Positions 35,312 to 45,067 of a stretch of 64,000 nucleotides of DNA are shown piece after piece. How positions within the stretch are numbered: position 1 is the stretch's first letter; every line of letters begins with the position of its first letter. A program made the position numbers and the translations under genes. Below the pieces are notes generated by a model. The model was not told the DNA's origin. It saw nothing but the letters and a program-made list of their open reading frames with translations, and did not search any database. The DNA is taken from assembly GCF_021739485.1 (NCBI RefSeq), contig NZ_JAJFNK010000002.1:186001-250000 (forward strand), in the 5' to 3' direction. Source of the DNA: Alicyclobacillus tolerans. GTDB lineage: Bacteria; Bacillota; Bacilli; Alicyclobacillales; Alicyclobacillaceae.

Positions 35312-36530
35312 ACACAAAGTATTTCCGACCCAGGAAGGGCGGTTTGGCGACTTTGGGGGACGCTACGTTCCCGAGACGCTGATGTCTGCACTGCATCAGC
35401 TCGAAGCCGACTACTACCGTTGCATCCGCGACGAAGGCTTCCAGAAAGAATTGAAGTACTACTTAAAGCACTATTCCGGCCGTCCCACGCCTTTGTATTA
35501 CGCAAAGCGCTTGAGCGAACGCCTCGGCGGACCGAAGATTTATTTAAAACGGGAAGACCTCAACCACACAGGTGCACACAAGATTAACAACACAATTGGC
35601 CAGGCCCTGCTGGCCGTTTACACGGGTAAAAAGCGCGTGATCGCCGAAACGGGAGCCGGGCAGCACGGCGTCGCGACGGCTACCGTCGCCGCCCAGTTCG
35701 GGCTTCAATCTACCATTTTCATGGGCGAAGAAGACATGCGCAGACAAGCCCTCAACGTGTTTCGCATGCGCATGTTAGGGTCTGAAGTCGTACCTGCTAC
35801 CAGCGGGACAAAAACCCTGAAAGACGCCACCAACGAGGCGATTCGCTACTGGGTCGAACACGTCGAAGACACGTACTACATTATTGGTTCGGTCGTAGGG
35901 CCGCACCCTTATCCGATGATTGTTCGCGACTTCCAACGCGTCATAGGCGATGAAACGCGGGCACAGATGCTCGAGTTGGAAGGGCGTCTGCCCGATACGG
36001 TCATCGCGTGTGTCGGCGGCGGCAGCAACGCCATGGGGATGTTCTATCCGTTCTTGGAGGATGACTCCGTCGAGTTGATTGGCGTGGAAGCTGCGGGAAA
36101 AGGCCTCGATACGGATTTGCACGCTGCAAGCATCGGCAAAGGGACACCCGGTGTCTTGCACGGTTCATTAACCTATCTGTTGCAAGACGAATACGGACAA
36201 GTGACACCCGCACATTCTATTTCAGCCGGCCTCGATTATCCTGGGATAGGCCCTGAACACTCTTGGCTCCACGATACCAAGAGAGCCACGTACGTGCCGA
36301 TTACCGACCAGGAAGCACTGGATGCGTTTTACTTGCTGTCTCAAACAGAAGGGATTATCCCGGCTCTGGAGAGCGCTCACGCCGTGGCTCACGCCGTGAA
36401 AGAAGCTTCAAACATGACCCAAGACCAAATTCTCGTCATCAATATCTCTGGGCGCGGAGACAAAGACGTGGAACAAATTGCACAACTGTCAGGAGGACTG
36501 GACCATGGACCGGATCTTGCAGGCGTTTAA
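35304..36530 (+). CDS. trpB: Tryptophan synthase beta chain
   Basis: The 408-residue PLP enzyme joins indole and serine to make tryptophan. The PLP lysine is in [16 protein letters not shown] near residue 92. [16 protein letters not shown] and the phosphate-binding [13 protein letters not shown] are clear. The start TTG 35304 overlaps the trpF end; the early motif [14 protein letters not shown] is normal for the family. trpA starts within its last 26 nt, so the two subunits of the complex are coupled. Confidence 0.97.
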   Translation: MTEHKVFPTQEGRFGDFGGRYVPETLMSALHQLEADYYRCIRDEGFQKELKYYLKHYSGRPTPLYYAKRLSERLGGPKIYLKREDLNHTGAHKINNTIGQALLAVYTGKKRVIAETGAGQHGVATATVAAQFGLQSTIFMGEEDMRRQALNVFRMRMLGSEVVPATSGTKTLKDATNEAIRYWVEHVEDTYYIIGSVVGPHPYPMIVRDFQRVIGDETRAQMLELEGRLPDTVIACVGGGSNAMGMFYPFLEDDSVELIGVEAAGKGLDTDLHAASIGKGTPGVLHGSLTYLLQDEYGQVTPAHSISAGLDYPGIGPEHSWLHDTKRATYVPITDQEALDAFYLLSQTEGIIPALESAHAVAHAVKEASNMTQDQILVINISGRGDKDVEQIAQLSGGLDHGPDLAGV

Positions 36531-37314
36531 GGAATGCGGCAAAAAAGCTGCCTTGATTCCGTTTCTCACCGCCGGAGATCCGACCTTCGACGCATCGCTG
36601 CAGATGTTTCAAAGCGTCCTCTCTTCCGGCGCAGACCTCGTGGAAATTGGGGTGCCCTATTCAGACCCGTTGGCGGACGGGCCGGTCATCCAGGCGGCCT
36701 CACTGCGCAGCTTAAAAGGGGAGTTCAAGCTGCCGCGCGCGTTTGAATTGACCGCCGAATTGAGAAAGCACACCGACAAAGGGTTGGTCCTCTTCTCGTA
36801 TATCAATCCGGTCTTACAGTACACGCCGCAGCGGTTTTTTAGCGATGCGAAGGCGTCCGGAGCGGATGGCATTATTGTCCCGGACCTGCCTTTTGAAGAA
36901 AGCGAAGCCATCCGGACCATGGCGGACGATTACGGGATTGCTCTGATTCCGCTGATTACGCCGACGTCTGGAGACGATCGCATTGAAGCCATCGCCAGCC
37001 ATGCCCGCGGATTTGTGTACTGCGTGGCTGCGCTCGGAGTTACTGGAGAACGGGCGAAACTGTCCAACCGGGTGGAAGAGTTGGTGCAAAAAGCAAGGCT
37101 GTACACAGACGCTCCGATCGCGGTCGGGTTTGGCGTCAGCGGGCCCGACCAGGCTAAGGCCATTGCTTCGTACAGCGACGGCGTGATCGTCGGCAGCGCA
37201 TTCATCCGCCGAGTGGAACAGGCTTTGGGTGCAAGTGGTGAAGTTCAAGTCGAGGCTCTGACAGAGGCAGTAGGGCGGTTTGCCGCGGAACTTGCGCAGG
37301 CGATGGTCTACTAG
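36505..37314 (+). CDS. trpA: Tryptophan synthase alpha chain
   Basis: This 269-residue TIM-barrel subunit cleaves indole-3-glycerol phosphate to indole, which passes to TrpB. The catalytic glutamate and aspartate are in [16 protein letters not shown] near residues 49-60. [14 protein letters not shown] and [11 protein letters not shown] are further family blocks. ATG 36505 has AGGAGG (36491-36496) at an ideal distance; the frame's extension to 36478 is ignored. A GC-rich hairpin follows directly after the stop, and the remainder of the aromatic cluster begins 99 nt on. Confidence 0.96.
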   Translation: MDRILQAFKECGKKAALIPFLTAGDPTFDASLQMFQSVLSSGADLVEIGVPYSDPLADGPVIQAASLRSLKGEFKLPRAFELTAELRKHTDKGLVLFSYINPVLQYTPQRFFSDAKASGADGIIVPDLPFEESEAIRTMADDYGIALIPLITPTSGDDRIEAIASHARGFVYCVAALGVTGERAKLSNRVEELVQKARLYTDAPIAVGFGVSGPDQAKAIASYSDGVIVGSAFIRRVEQALGASGEVQVEALTEAVGRFAAELAQAMVY

Positions 37315-37340
37315 CCCAGGGCTACACCCTGGGAAATTTA
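37315..37340 (+). terminator. Hairpin after trpA
   Basis: CCCAGGG (37315-37321) pairs with CCCTGGG (37327-37333) around a 5-nt loop. The tail is AAATTTAG, with too few T residues for strong termination, so it may be a partial terminator or an RNA-stabilising end. TTGACT at 37345-37350 may be a -35 box for the next gene. Confidence 0.5.
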
Positions 37341-37413
37341 GTACTTGACTTCGCTAGACAAAACACTTACGTTAAATGAAATCTTCTGATACGGAAAGGG
37401 AGAGGGAGCGAAC

Positions 37414-38451
37414 ATGATTGTGGTCATGAAGGAAGGCGCGCACCAAGAGCAGATTGACAACGTGGCAAAACTTCTGCAGAGCAAAGGCCTTGGCGTTCAC
37501 ATTTCACAGGGCGCTGAAAAGACCATCATTGGCATCATTGGTCCTAAAGAAAGAGTGTTTGAACTTCCAATGGAGACGCTGCCCGGCGTAGAAAAAGTCG
37601 TAACGGTCAGCAATCCCTTTAAATTGGCAAGCCGGGCGTTTCATCCGCAGGACACTCTCATCCAAGTGGGCGATCACGTCATTGGCGGAGCGCATCCTAC
37701 CATTATGGCCGGCCCATGTTCCGTGGAAAGCCGTGAACAAATCCTTGAAATTGCGCGTTTTGTGAAGCAAGTAGGGGGACACATCCTTCGCGGAGGTGCG
37801 TTCAAACCCCGTTCCTCTCCGTATTCGTTCCAGGGACTTGGCGAACAAGGCCTAAAGTACCTTGCAGAAGCCAGGGAAGAAACCGGCCTGCCCATAGTTT
37901 CGGAAATTATGGAAATTGAAACTCTCCCATTGATGTCTGACTATGTGGACGTCTTCCAAATCGGTGCACGCAACATGCAAAATTATCCGCTTCTCAGGGC
38001 GGTTGGCAAAACCAACAAGCCCGTATTGTTGAAGCGCGGCCTTTCAGCGACGATTGAAGAGTGGCTGATGTCCGCAGAGTACATTCTGTCCGAGGGAAAC
38101 CCGAACGTGATTTTGTGCGAGCGCGGCATTCGCACCTTTGAAACTTATACTCGCAATACCCTGGACCTCAACGCCGTTCCAGTCGTACAGCACCTTTCCC
38201 ACCTACCCGTCATCGTCGACCCCAGTCACGGCGTCGGCAAGTGGAAATACGTGACGGCCATGGCCCGCGCCGGTATCGCGGCGGGTGCAAACGGTCTTAT
38301 TGTGGAAATCCACCCCAATCCTTCGGAAGCGTTGTCGGATGGCCCGCAATCGTTGACGCTGGACAATTTTGCTTCCATGGTGCAGGAAGTGACCCGCATC
38401 TCTGAAGCACTGAATGCTGTCGGTGAAGACCTGTATGTCGCGAAAAACTGA
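37414..38451 (+). CDS. aroF: 3-deoxy-7-phosphoheptulonate (DAHP) synthase with N-terminal regulatory domain
   Basis: The 345-residue type I-beta DAHP synthase condenses PEP with erythrose-4-phosphate, the entry step of the pathway. Residues about 1-70 form a ferredoxin-like regulatory domain ([17 protein letters not shown]...), as in the Thermotoga enzyme; feedback control by an aromatic amino acid is therefore likely. Catalytic motifs are [37 protein letters not shown] and DPSHGVG. In B. subtilis the equivalent gene (aroA) lies elsewhere and is fused to chorismate mutase; here it is inside the cluster. It overlaps tyrA by 17 nt. Confidence 0.94.
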   Translation: MIVVMKEGAHQEQIDNVAKLLQSKGLGVHISQGAEKTIIGIIGPKERVFELPMETLPGVEKVVTVSNPFKLASRAFHPQDTLIQVGDHVIGGAHPTIMAGPCSVESREQILEIARFVKQVGGHILRGGAFKPRSSPYSFQGLGEQGLKYLAEAREETGLPIVSEIMEIETLPLMSDYVDVFQIGARNMQNYPLLRAVGKTNKPVLLKRGLSATIEEWLMSAEYILSEGNPNVILCERGIRTFETYTRNTLDLNAVPVVQHLSHLPVIVDPSHGVGKWKYVTAMARAGIAAGANGLIVEIHPNPSEALSDGPQSLTLDNFASMVQEVTRISEALNAVGEDLYVAKN

Positions 38452-39355
38452 GTTTGTGTCCACAAACGGGCCGCAATCGGTGCTTGTCATCGGTTGCGGC
38501 CTCATTGGCACGTCGTTGGCGCTGGCTTTGAGACAAGCCTATCCAGACTGCGCCATCGACGGGGTTGAGGTGTTTGAAAACCACCGGCGCGAGGCTGAGA
38601 AAAAGGGTGTATTCCGGACAGTGTACGGCGACGTTCCCACTCACACGGGTGAGACGGCTTCGGGAGAGCTCAAAGAGGACGTCTACGACTTGGCGGTCAT
38701 CGCAGTCCCTGTCGACGCCGCATGCGCCATTTTGCCGCACCTCAACGGCATTGCGCAGTGGATTATGGACGTCTGCAGCATTAAACGTCCGGTTTGCAAG
38801 GCTGCCAAATCGGCGGGGCTTGAAGCCAAGTTTGCACCCAGTCACCCGATGGCCGGCCTGTCTTCTGCAGGACCTGGTCAGGGCAGGGGAGACTTGTTTA
38901 CAGGGCGCACCTGGATCTGCCTCAATCACTGGCCAGCCTGCCGCGTGGTCGAACCGGTCTTGACCGCGCTCGGAGCACGCGTGGTTTTTCTCGATTCCGC
39001 AGAAGAACACGATGCCGCAATGGCTGCAGTCAGCCACGGCATTCACGTGGTTTCGTTAGCCGCAATCCTGGCGTACGCACAGGCACAGGACGAGGCACAA
39101 GCGCATTGGCCTTTGTTGACAGGCCCTGGATTTCGAGACGTGACGCGATTAAGCAGTTCGTCCAGCAGCTTTTGGATTAGCACGCTGCTCGAAAACCGCG
39201 ATTTTGTCATCCCCCAAATCGATCGCGTACAGCGCGAACTTGAGCGCTTTAAACAGGTTTTAGAGTCCGGAGATCCTGCCCAACTGAAGGACATCCTTGA
39301 CGAGTCCAGGCAGGAACGGCTCAAATGGAAGGAGCATACCCATGACCCAGGTTGA
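38435..39355 (+). CDS. tyrA: Prephenate dehydrogenase
   Basis: This 306-residue NAD enzyme converts prephenate to 4-hydroxyphenylpyruvate for tyrosine. The Rossmann motif is [17 protein letters not shown] near residue 17, and the catalytic histidine lies in [14 protein letters not shown] near residue 140. The protein is about 65 residues shorter than B. subtilis TyrA and lacks the C-terminal ACT domain that confers tyrosine feedback. ATG 38435 lies inside the end of the DAHP synthase gene. hisC, its usual neighbour, is absent. Confidence 0.92.
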   Translation: MSRKTEFVSTNGPQSVLVIGCGLIGTSLALALRQAYPDCAIDGVEVFENHRREAEKKGVFRTVYGDVPTHTGETASGELKEDVYDLAVIAVPVDAACAILPHLNGIAQWIMDVCSIKRPVCKAAKSAGLEAKFAPSHPMAGLSSAGPGQGRGDLFTGRTWICLNHWPACRVVEPVLTALGARVVFLDSAEEHDAAMAAVSHGIHVVSLAAILAYAQAQDEAQAHWPLLTGPGFRDVTRLSSSSSSFWISTLLENRDFVIPQIDRVQRELERFKQVLESGDPAQLKDILDESRQERLKWKEHTHDPG

Positions 39356-40691
39356 AACAGCAGTTCTAAACCGGCGCTTTACACCTGCTCCGGCCCTGAA
39401 AGGGACCGTTGACGTCCCCGGAGACAAATCCATCACGCACCGGGCGATTCTGTTTGGACTGCTGTCGGAAGGCACAACTGCGGTTGAGGGTTGGCTCGAT
39501 GCCGGGGACTGCCGCTCTTCGCTGCAGGTGGCGCAAGCGCTCGGCGCGGCAGTACAGGTCAATTCCGACAAACTGTCTATCGTCGGAACGGGCGGCAACC
39601 TGTCCGAACCCTCCGATGTGTTGGACTGCGGCAATTCGGGGACGACGACGCGAATGTTTTTGGGGGCACTTGCGGCCAAAGTTCCGTTCGCCTGTGTTAC
39701 GGGGGATGCGTCCTTGCGGCGCCGGCCCATGAGGAGGGTCATTGATCCGCTTCGTCAGATGGGCGCTGCCATTACTGCGCGCTCGGACAACTTTGCACCT
39801 TTTGCCGTCTCCGGACAACCACTGCACGGGATTGAGTACACTCTTCCAGTTGCTAGTGCACAGGTCAAATCCGCTGTTTTGGTGGCAGGTGTACTCGCCA
39901 AGACTGGGGCAACGGTCGTGATCGAGCCGGAACCGTCTCGGGACCACACCGAAAACATGCTTCGGGCGTTTGGCGCTGACATTCGCGTCGAACGAACCCA
40001 AAACGCAACGCGTATTGCGGTTTCGCCAAACCAAGTTCTCAAAGCCACACACGTCAAAGTGCCAGGCGACATCTCTTCCGCCGCGTTTATTTTGGCCGCT
40101 GCTGCTCTCGTTCCAGGTTCGCATGTGACAGTCAGGGGCATTGGTCTGAATCCCACGCGCGCTGGGTTTCTCGAGGTCCTGAAACGCATGGGGGCCAACA
40201 TCTCCATGTCCAATGTAGAAACAGTGGCAGGCGAAGCCATCGGCGACGTTACCGTTTCCTATGGCCCGCTTCAAGGAACAGACATCGCACCGCACGAGGT
40301 CCCGAGCCTGATTGACGAACTTCCGATTCTTGCAATCCTCGGAGCGTATGCTGCGGGGACGACAACCGTAAGCGGGGCAGGCGAACTGAGAGTCAAAGAA
40401 ACAGATCGGATCTCTGCGATTGTCGAAGGCCTCACAAAGGTCGGCGTACAAGCCTCGGAGCGGCTAGATGGATTCGAGGTACTTGGAACCGGCGGTTGTG
40501 TCCCGGGCGGAAGCATTGATAGCCATAAGGACCACCGCATCGCCATGAGTTTTGCAGTGTGCGGACTGGCTTCAGAAACGGCTGTCGAAGTTCGCGATTG
40601 GGACTGTGTCAACATTTCCTACCCGTCGTTTTTGCAAACCTTTGAACGCCTCGGGGTTTCGGTTCCTTCCGTTTCGTCGACTGGCGAGTGA
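39342..40691 (+). CDS. aroA: 3-phosphoshikimate 1-carboxyvinyltransferase (EPSP synthase)
   Basis: The 449-residue enzyme adds an enolpyruvyl group from PEP to shikimate-3-phosphate. Conserved parts include GDKSITHRAILFG near residue 26, DCGNSGTTTRMFLG near residue 97, SLRRRPMRRVIDPLRQMGA, AQVKSAVLVAG and KETDRISAI with KDHRIAMSFAV. The pattern NSGTT and QVKSAVL fits the class II enzymes found in Bacillus. ATG 39342 is preceded by AAGGAGC and overlaps tyrA by 14 nt; the start at 39297 is not needed. B. subtilis names this gene aroE. A strong terminator ends the cluster. Confidence 0.95.
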   Translation: MTQVETAVLNRRFTPAPALKGTVDVPGDKSITHRAILFGLLSEGTTAVEGWLDAGDCRSSLQVAQALGAAVQVNSDKLSIVGTGGNLSEPSDVLDCGNSGTTTRMFLGALAAKVPFACVTGDASLRRRPMRRVIDPLRQMGAAITARSDNFAPFAVSGQPLHGIEYTLPVASAQVKSAVLVAGVLAKTGATVVIEPEPSRDHTENMLRAFGADIRVERTQNATRIAVSPNQVLKATHVKVPGDISSAAFILAAAALVPGSHVTVRGIGLNPTRAGFLEVLKRMGANISMSNVETVAGEAIGDVTVSYGPLQGTDIAPHEVPSLIDELPILAILGAYAAGTTTVSGAGELRVKETDRISAIVEGLTKVGVQASERLDGFEVLGTGGCVPGGSIDSHKDHRIAMSFAVCGLASETAVEVRDWDCVNISYPSFLQTFERLGVSVPSVSSTGE

Positions 40692-40727
40692 TTGTCAGCG
40701 GCAGAAGCTTCAACGAGTCAGTCATGG

Positions 40728-40766
40728 GTTCGGGGAGGGTCCGCGACAGGACCCCCGAATTTTTTA
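40728..40766 (+). terminator. Terminator of the aromatic cluster
   Basis: The stem formed by TTCGGGGAGGGTCC (40729-40742) and GGACCCCCGAA (40749-40759), with a small bulge, is followed by seven T residues. It ends the 11-kb aroC-to-aroA region. Confidence 0.85.
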
Positions 40767-40791
40767 GGTCAACTGTTCTGAATATTGCGTC

Positions 40792-40820
40792 TTGACAGCG
40801 CTTCCATGACAGGTTATCAT
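40792..40820 (+). promoter_or_regulatory. Strong sigma-A-type promoter upstream of the XPB helicase gene
   Basis: A perfect TTGACA (40792-40797) and TATCAT (40815-40820, five of six) are 17 nt apart. It is the best consensus promoter in the window, yet a terminator lies only about 55-80 nt downstream. Confidence 0.85.
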
Positions 40821-40826
40821 TTGAGT

Positions 40827-40902
40827 CGAAGGGTGTTGTGTTCTGATTTCTCTCCACTCCTAGCAAGAACATTTGGAATCCACGGATGGATTCCTTTTTT
40901 TT
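40827..40902 (+). ncRNA. Short leader RNA or small RNA ending in an intrinsic terminator
   Basis: Transcription from the promoter at 40792-40820 should start near 40827. GGAATCC (40875-40881) pairs perfectly with GGATTCC (40888-40894) and is followed by eight T residues. The product would be about 75 nt. It could be a free small RNA or an attenuator for the helicase operon 195 nt further on. I recognise no riboswitch or T-box core. The following 40903-41060 stretch is unusually pyrimidine-rich and shows no gene. Confidence 0.6.
40875..40902 (+). terminator. Intrinsic terminator inside the XPB leader
   Basis: A perfect 7-bp stem with a 6-nt loop is followed directly by TTTTTTTT. It is a textbook terminator located between the promoter and the helicase gene. 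Confidence 0.85.
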
Positions 40903-41096
40903 GTCTTTTTTTGATGTTCTCTTTGAATTTTCTTTGACGTTCTCTTTGCCCCTCCCGTTCCCTCGTTTCATGCCGCACGGGCGATTCCCAGATTCTTGTA
41001 TACCCAACCACCGGAAAAGTCATACTTAGAAAAGATACCAAATCCGCCAATGCTCGTGGTGTGGACGGGTAAAGCAAACATAAAAGGGGGAGCAAC

Positions 41097-42767
41097 ATGA
41101 CGGCATTTCTGTATGTCCAAGGGGATGGGACGTTGCTGGTACAGTCCGACCACCCTGCCTACGATGCGGCCAGAGCCACGTTGCTCACGTTTACGGAATT
41201 GTCGCAGCGCCTTGACCCCATTCACGTGTACCAAATGCGCCCAATCACTCTCTGGCAAGCTGCTTCCCTGGGCGCTTCGGCACGAGGAATCCTTACATTT
41301 TTACGCAAACACGCCGCACACCCGATTCCATATGCGCTCCAACAACTCGTCGTGGAGGAAATGAGCAAATCGGGGAAGTTGTCGCTGCAACAAGGGGGAA
41401 ACGACCGCATTGTACTGCGCGGTGACGCGGGGTTTCTCTCGATTGCGAAAAAAATGCCGGGAATGAAGCGGCTTCTCCTAGAATCGCAGCCGGAAGGGCT
41501 GGTCTTTAACTCCCGCCATCGCGCGGACGTCAAACGCTTGCTCGCGTCCAACGGGTATCCAGTATTTGACCGGGTCGGATACCGCGTTGCGCCGTCCATC
41601 CCGTTTTCCTGGTTGCAAAATACCGAACTGCGCGACTACCAGTCGAAAGCGATTCAAAGCTTTTTTGACGCGTCCCGCGAGCACAGTGGAGTCGTTGTCC
41701 TCCCTTGCGGTGCAGGCAAAACACTCGTGGGAATTGGAATTCTTCAACAGTTGCAGATGCACGCTTTGATTCTCACCCCGAACGAGACCTCGGCTCAACA
41801 GTGGCGCCGTGAATTTCTTGAACGAACGGACCTGACTGGCGAGGAGGTTTCGATGTACGCGCCGGACAAGCCACTGACGCCGATAACCATCACTACTTAC
41901 CAAAGGGTAACCGCGAAAACCCGGAAAGGGGAGCGCCCGCACCTGACCACATTAACCAGCTACCCGTGGGGGATTGTCGTTTACGATGAAGTGCATATGC
42001 TTCCTGCTCCGCTGTTCCGGCTCGCGGCGGACCTGCAAAGCGCTCGAAGGCTCGGTCTTACAGCGACCCTCGTCCGCGAGGACGGAGCGGAAGCGGACGT
42101 CTTCAGTTTGATTGGGTCCAAGTGTTACGAAGTGCCTTGGAAGCAACTTGAGCAGGCAGGCTACCTGGCTTCTGTGCGCTGCGTCGAAGTGCGGGTGGCA
42201 TTGCCGCCCGCTCAACAAGCGGTCTACCAGCAGGCGCAAATGAGGGAAAAGCACAAAATCGCCTCGCTGAATCCGGCGAAGGTGGATGTATTAAAGCAGA
42301 TTCTGCAACAACACACGGGAGAGGGCGTGTTGATCCTCGGGCACTATTTAGATTTGCTCACTGCGATTGCAAGCGATTTAAACTGTCCGCTGCTTACGGG
42401 CCAGACCCCGCAAGACGAACGGCTGGTGTGGCTCAACAAGTTTCGCAGCGGGGAGATTCGCTGCTTGGTGTTGTCTCGCATTGCGAATATGGCTGTGGAC
42501 TTGCCAAGTGCTTCTGTGGCCATACAGGTGTCCGGATTATTTGGCTCTCGTCAAGAAGAGGCACAGCGTTTGGGGCGGTTGCTCAGGCCTAAGACCTCCC
42601 AAGGTGTGTTTTACAGCCTTGTCAGCGAAAACACGGTTGAAGAGCGAATGTCCAGCCACCGCCAGCTCTACCTGGTGGAACAAGGGTACGACTACGAGAT
42701 CGTTGCAAGCCAAGAGATTGCACAAGAAAGGGTGATTGACCGTGAAGCTGTCGGAATGCCTGAATGA
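41097..42767 (+). CDS. XPB/Rad25-type DNA repair helicase
   Basis: This 556-residue superfamily 2 helicase resembles archaeal and eukaryotic XPB. An N-terminal region (about 1-180) precedes the Q-like RDYQ, Walker A LPCGAGKTLVG near residue 203, the DEVH box (VVYDEVHMLPAP) and LGLTATLVREDG, which contains the RED motif typical of XPB. C-terminal helicase motifs end with RQEEAQRLGRLLRPK. It probably unwinds DNA near damage or at promoters; its bacterial role is not well known. ATG 41097 follows AAAAGGGGGAG. The partner gene overlaps its end by 26 nt. Confidence 0.9.
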   Translation: MTAFLYVQGDGTLLVQSDHPAYDAARATLLTFTELSQRLDPIHVYQMRPITLWQAASLGASARGILTFLRKHAAHPIPYALQQLVVEEMSKSGKLSLQQGGNDRIVLRGDAGFLSIAKKMPGMKRLLLESQPEGLVFNSRHRADVKRLLASNGYPVFDRVGYRVAPSIPFSWLQNTELRDYQSKAIQSFFDASREHSGVVVLPCGAGKTLVGIGILQQLQMHALILTPNETSAQQWRREFLERTDLTGEEVSMYAPDKPLTPITITTYQRVTAKTRKGERPHLTTLTSYPWGIVVYDEVHMLPAPLFRLAADLQSARRLGLTATLVREDGAEADVFSLIGSKCYEVPWKQLEQAGYLASVRCVEVRVALPPAQQAVYQQAQMREKHKIASLNPAKVDVLKQILQQHTGEGVLILGHYLDLLTAIASDLNCPLLTGQTPQDERLVWLNKFRSGEIRCLVLSRIANMAVDLPSASVAIQVSGLFGSRQEEAQRLGRLLRPKTSQGVFYSLVSENTVEERMSSHRQLYLVEQGYDYEIVASQEIAQERVIDREAVGMPE

Positions 42768-44121
42768 CGCTGACATTTCCACTTTGCAAAAAATCGCGAA
42801 AAAGTACAATTTACCCTGTTCAAGAAATTCCAAAATGGCTCTTCTACAGGAGATTTTGTTCACGTTCCGGGACCCAGAGTTTCTCAAAGAGCACATCTCC
42901 CACTGGCAAAGGGGACGCGAAGAGGCTGTATTAAGGCTGTGCCTTGAGCCTAAAGGAACTTTTTCCAAAGAAGAACTCCTAGGCATTTTTCAAACCTGCG
43001 GTTCGAGTGACCAAAGCATCGAAGAGGTCGTCAGTGAAGGATGGCTGTACCCAACCACCCGTAACCAGGGGAGGTTGATGTACTACATTCCCGACGATTT
43101 GAGGGTCCCTTTTCGGTCGCAAATTGTAAGAACATTCTCCCAGCAATTGAAAACGTCAGAGGAAGGGCCTTTGACGTTTCGCGACGAGGGCCTCGCCATG
43201 GCTCGCGATTTGGACGTGTTTTTGGAATATCTCAACCACCATACGGTTCGGCTGACGAATGACGGCAGCATGTACAAGAAAAATCTGCAGCAATTGCTGG
43301 AGCTTTTGGAAGTTCCAGAACAGCCCTTGCAGGGCGGCTGGAGGTTCGGTTACGGCCGTCGGTTTCACGACTATCCGGACCGTTTTGCATTGCTCTACGA
43401 CTACGCCTATCAACAGCACCTGGTGGAAGAAGCAGAAAGCGGGGAACTGACGTCGGCGGGACGCGATCACGCTTGGTTCCAAGCCAGCGAGACAGAGCGG
43501 CAACGAGGGCTGGTTCGCTTTTACCTCTCATCGTACCGGCGTCCTATTCCGCGGTTGCCGCAGATCGTCCAGTTGATTGCCTGGATCGCAGAAAGGTGGG
43601 TGCACGGCAATTCCATGTTCAGCGCTTTGAACGTCCTGGTTCGCGAGTACTACTACGATTCTGCAGAACAGGTATGGCAAAAGCGAATTCTAAACATGTT
43701 GATGCACCTTGGTCTCATCCGCACGGGTTTTGACGAAAATGACGAGGTGTGGTTTCAAATCACAAAACTCGGTCAACAATTGCTAACACCGGACGCAATT
43801 CCACAAAGTGTGGACGAGCACAAGGAAAGCAGCCGTATCCTGATTGTCCAGCCCAACTTCGAGATTGTTGTAACTGCCGACCAACCGCTTGTAACCCAGG
43901 AATTGGCCATGTTTACCGAGCTCAAACAGGCCGGCGCCCTTCGGGTATACCGCCTTACGGAGGACACGGTGCAGCGAGGGCTGGCGAACAGCGGATCGAT
44001 CGCCGATTGGATCGACTTTGTGGATAAATACTCACAAACTCCAATTCCGGGCAATGTTGAGCGTACTTTGCGGGAGTGGGAGCATAGAATGAGTAGTAAC
44101 AAAGGCACTCTCACCTCCTAA
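42742..44121 (+). CDS. Helicase-associated protein with Helicase_C_3-type domain
   Basis: The 459-residue protein has an N-terminal helical region (LSECLNDADISTLQKIAKKY) and several winged-helix-like segments. Its C-terminal part around RILIVQPNFEIVVTADQP resembles the Helicase_C_3 domain found with XPB-type helicases. It has no Walker motifs, so it is likely a DNA-binding partner of the helicase encoded upstream, to which it is coupled by a 26-nt overlap. GTG 42742 fits AAAGGG at 42727-42732; TTG 42736 is too close. The domain call is from memory of the family pattern. Confidence 0.7.
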   Translation: MKLSECLNDADISTLQKIAKKYNLPCSRNSKMALLQEILFTFRDPEFLKEHISHWQRGREEAVLRLCLEPKGTFSKEELLGIFQTCGSSDQSIEEVVSEGWLYPTTRNQGRLMYYIPDDLRVPFRSQIVRTFSQQLKTSEEGPLTFRDEGLAMARDLDVFLEYLNHHTVRLTNDGSMYKKNLQQLLELLEVPEQPLQGGWRFGYGRRFHDYPDRFALLYDYAYQQHLVEEAESGELTSAGRDHAWFQASETERQRGLVRFYLSSYRRPIPRLPQIVQLIAWIAERWVHGNSMFSALNVLVREYYYDSAEQVWQKRILNMLMHLGLIRTGFDENDEVWFQITKLGQQLLTPDAIPQSVDEHKESSRILIVQPNFEIVVTADQPLVTQELAMFTELKQAGALRVYRLTEDTVQRGLANSGSIADWIDFVDKYSQTPIPGNVERTLREWEHRMSSNKGTLTS

Positions 44122-44291
44122 AATCCGACAGCCAAGAAAATTTTCTTTCTTCCGCAAGGAGCAGGCGGTATGTTTGCAGGAAAAACAGACAGAGTAGTCG
44201 AATAAAATAATCAAAAAAATCTCACGAATTGTTGGGTCTCTGCAATCTACCTTGGGACAGTTCGGATACAGCACTCAGGGAGGAGACAACC

Positions 44292-44846
44292 ATGGGGAAC
44301 ACGGTAACAATTGCCGAAAAGAAGCACTTCTTGCGTTGGTTTCTGGCCAATTATCAACTGCAAAGCCGAGAGGCGGAAATGCTGATGCGCTACATGATGA
44401 CGCGGGAAAGTGTGTTGCGCAGGGTGCACTTTGTGGAGAATTTTCGCCAATTGCCACGTGTGATCGTTGTCTCCACAGTTTGCGTTCAAGTGGCGCCGTT
44501 CCGCTACTACAGAAGGAACAAGCCGGTGTCCACCGACGTAGAGCAGGCTTTCTTGGATTTGTATCAGCATCCGGATGAAGACGTTTACGTTGGGTTGTAT
44601 TTCAAGGACCGTGCCACCAGTGCGCCGTATGCTTCTGTCCTCGAAGAGATCACCAGCAACGAACTGGAACCTGCGGTCAAGGAAATGATTACCCTTCAGG
44701 CCGAATGGATTATCGATCAGGCTGTGCGCGGCTTTCAACGCGCAAAGTTAATGGAAGAAGTCGATAGGGCGCTTGACGAAGGAAACCGAAGGCAGTTCTT
44801 GGATGCCAGTCGTAGATTGATTGAATTTGATAGCTTAACGTCCTAG
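44292..44846 (+). CDS. reoY: YpiB/ReoY (UPF0302) family protein
   Basis: The 184-residue protein matches the B. subtilis YpiB / Listeria ReoY family. The start reads EKKHFLRWFLANYQLQSREAEMLMRYMM, followed by VHFVEN, VAPFRYYR and LYFKDRATSAPYASVLEE. ReoY works with ReoM and ClpCP to control degradation of MurA, the first enzyme of peptidoglycan synthesis. ATG 44292 follows GGGAGGAGA. As in B. subtilis it precedes a DUF2487 gene and the cytochrome bc genes. A terminator lies just after it. Confidence 0.88.
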   Translation: MGNTVTIAEKKHFLRWFLANYQLQSREAEMLMRYMMTRESVLRRVHFVENFRQLPRVIVVSTVCVQVAPFRYYRRNKPVSTDVEQAFLDLYQHPDEDVYVGLYFKDRATSAPYASVLEEITSNELEPAVKEMITLQAEWIIDQAVRGFQRAKLMEEVDRALDEGNRRQFLDASRRLIEFDSLTS

Positions 44847-44865
44847 CAAAATCCAAGGTTGCAAG

Positions 44866-44892
44866 GCGTCGGCAGCAAGCCGGCGCTTCTTT
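44866..44892 (+). terminator. Terminator after reoY
   Basis: GCGTCGGC (44866-44873) pairs with GCCGGCGC (44879-44886) with one G-T pair around a 5-nt loop, followed by TTCTTTCT. Confidence 0.7.
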
Positions 44893-45067
44893 CTGTGGCC
44901 TCTTGCACGAGTTTTAGCGACCTCTGGTACGAATTTCTCCGACCTTGTGCGCGACTTTGTGAGCGAGCCGCACGGGTTCGACGAACCCTTGGCTTTCACT
45001 TCCGATTTGTGGTAACGTCCACTTGTAGTAACTCTTGAAAAAGAGCTTGCGACAAGGAGGTGTCGTA

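Noticed and set aside
38297-39046. 249-codon minus-strand frame opposite tyrA
   Set aside because: It is antisense to a clear prephenate dehydrogenase and has an arginine/cysteine-rich composition.
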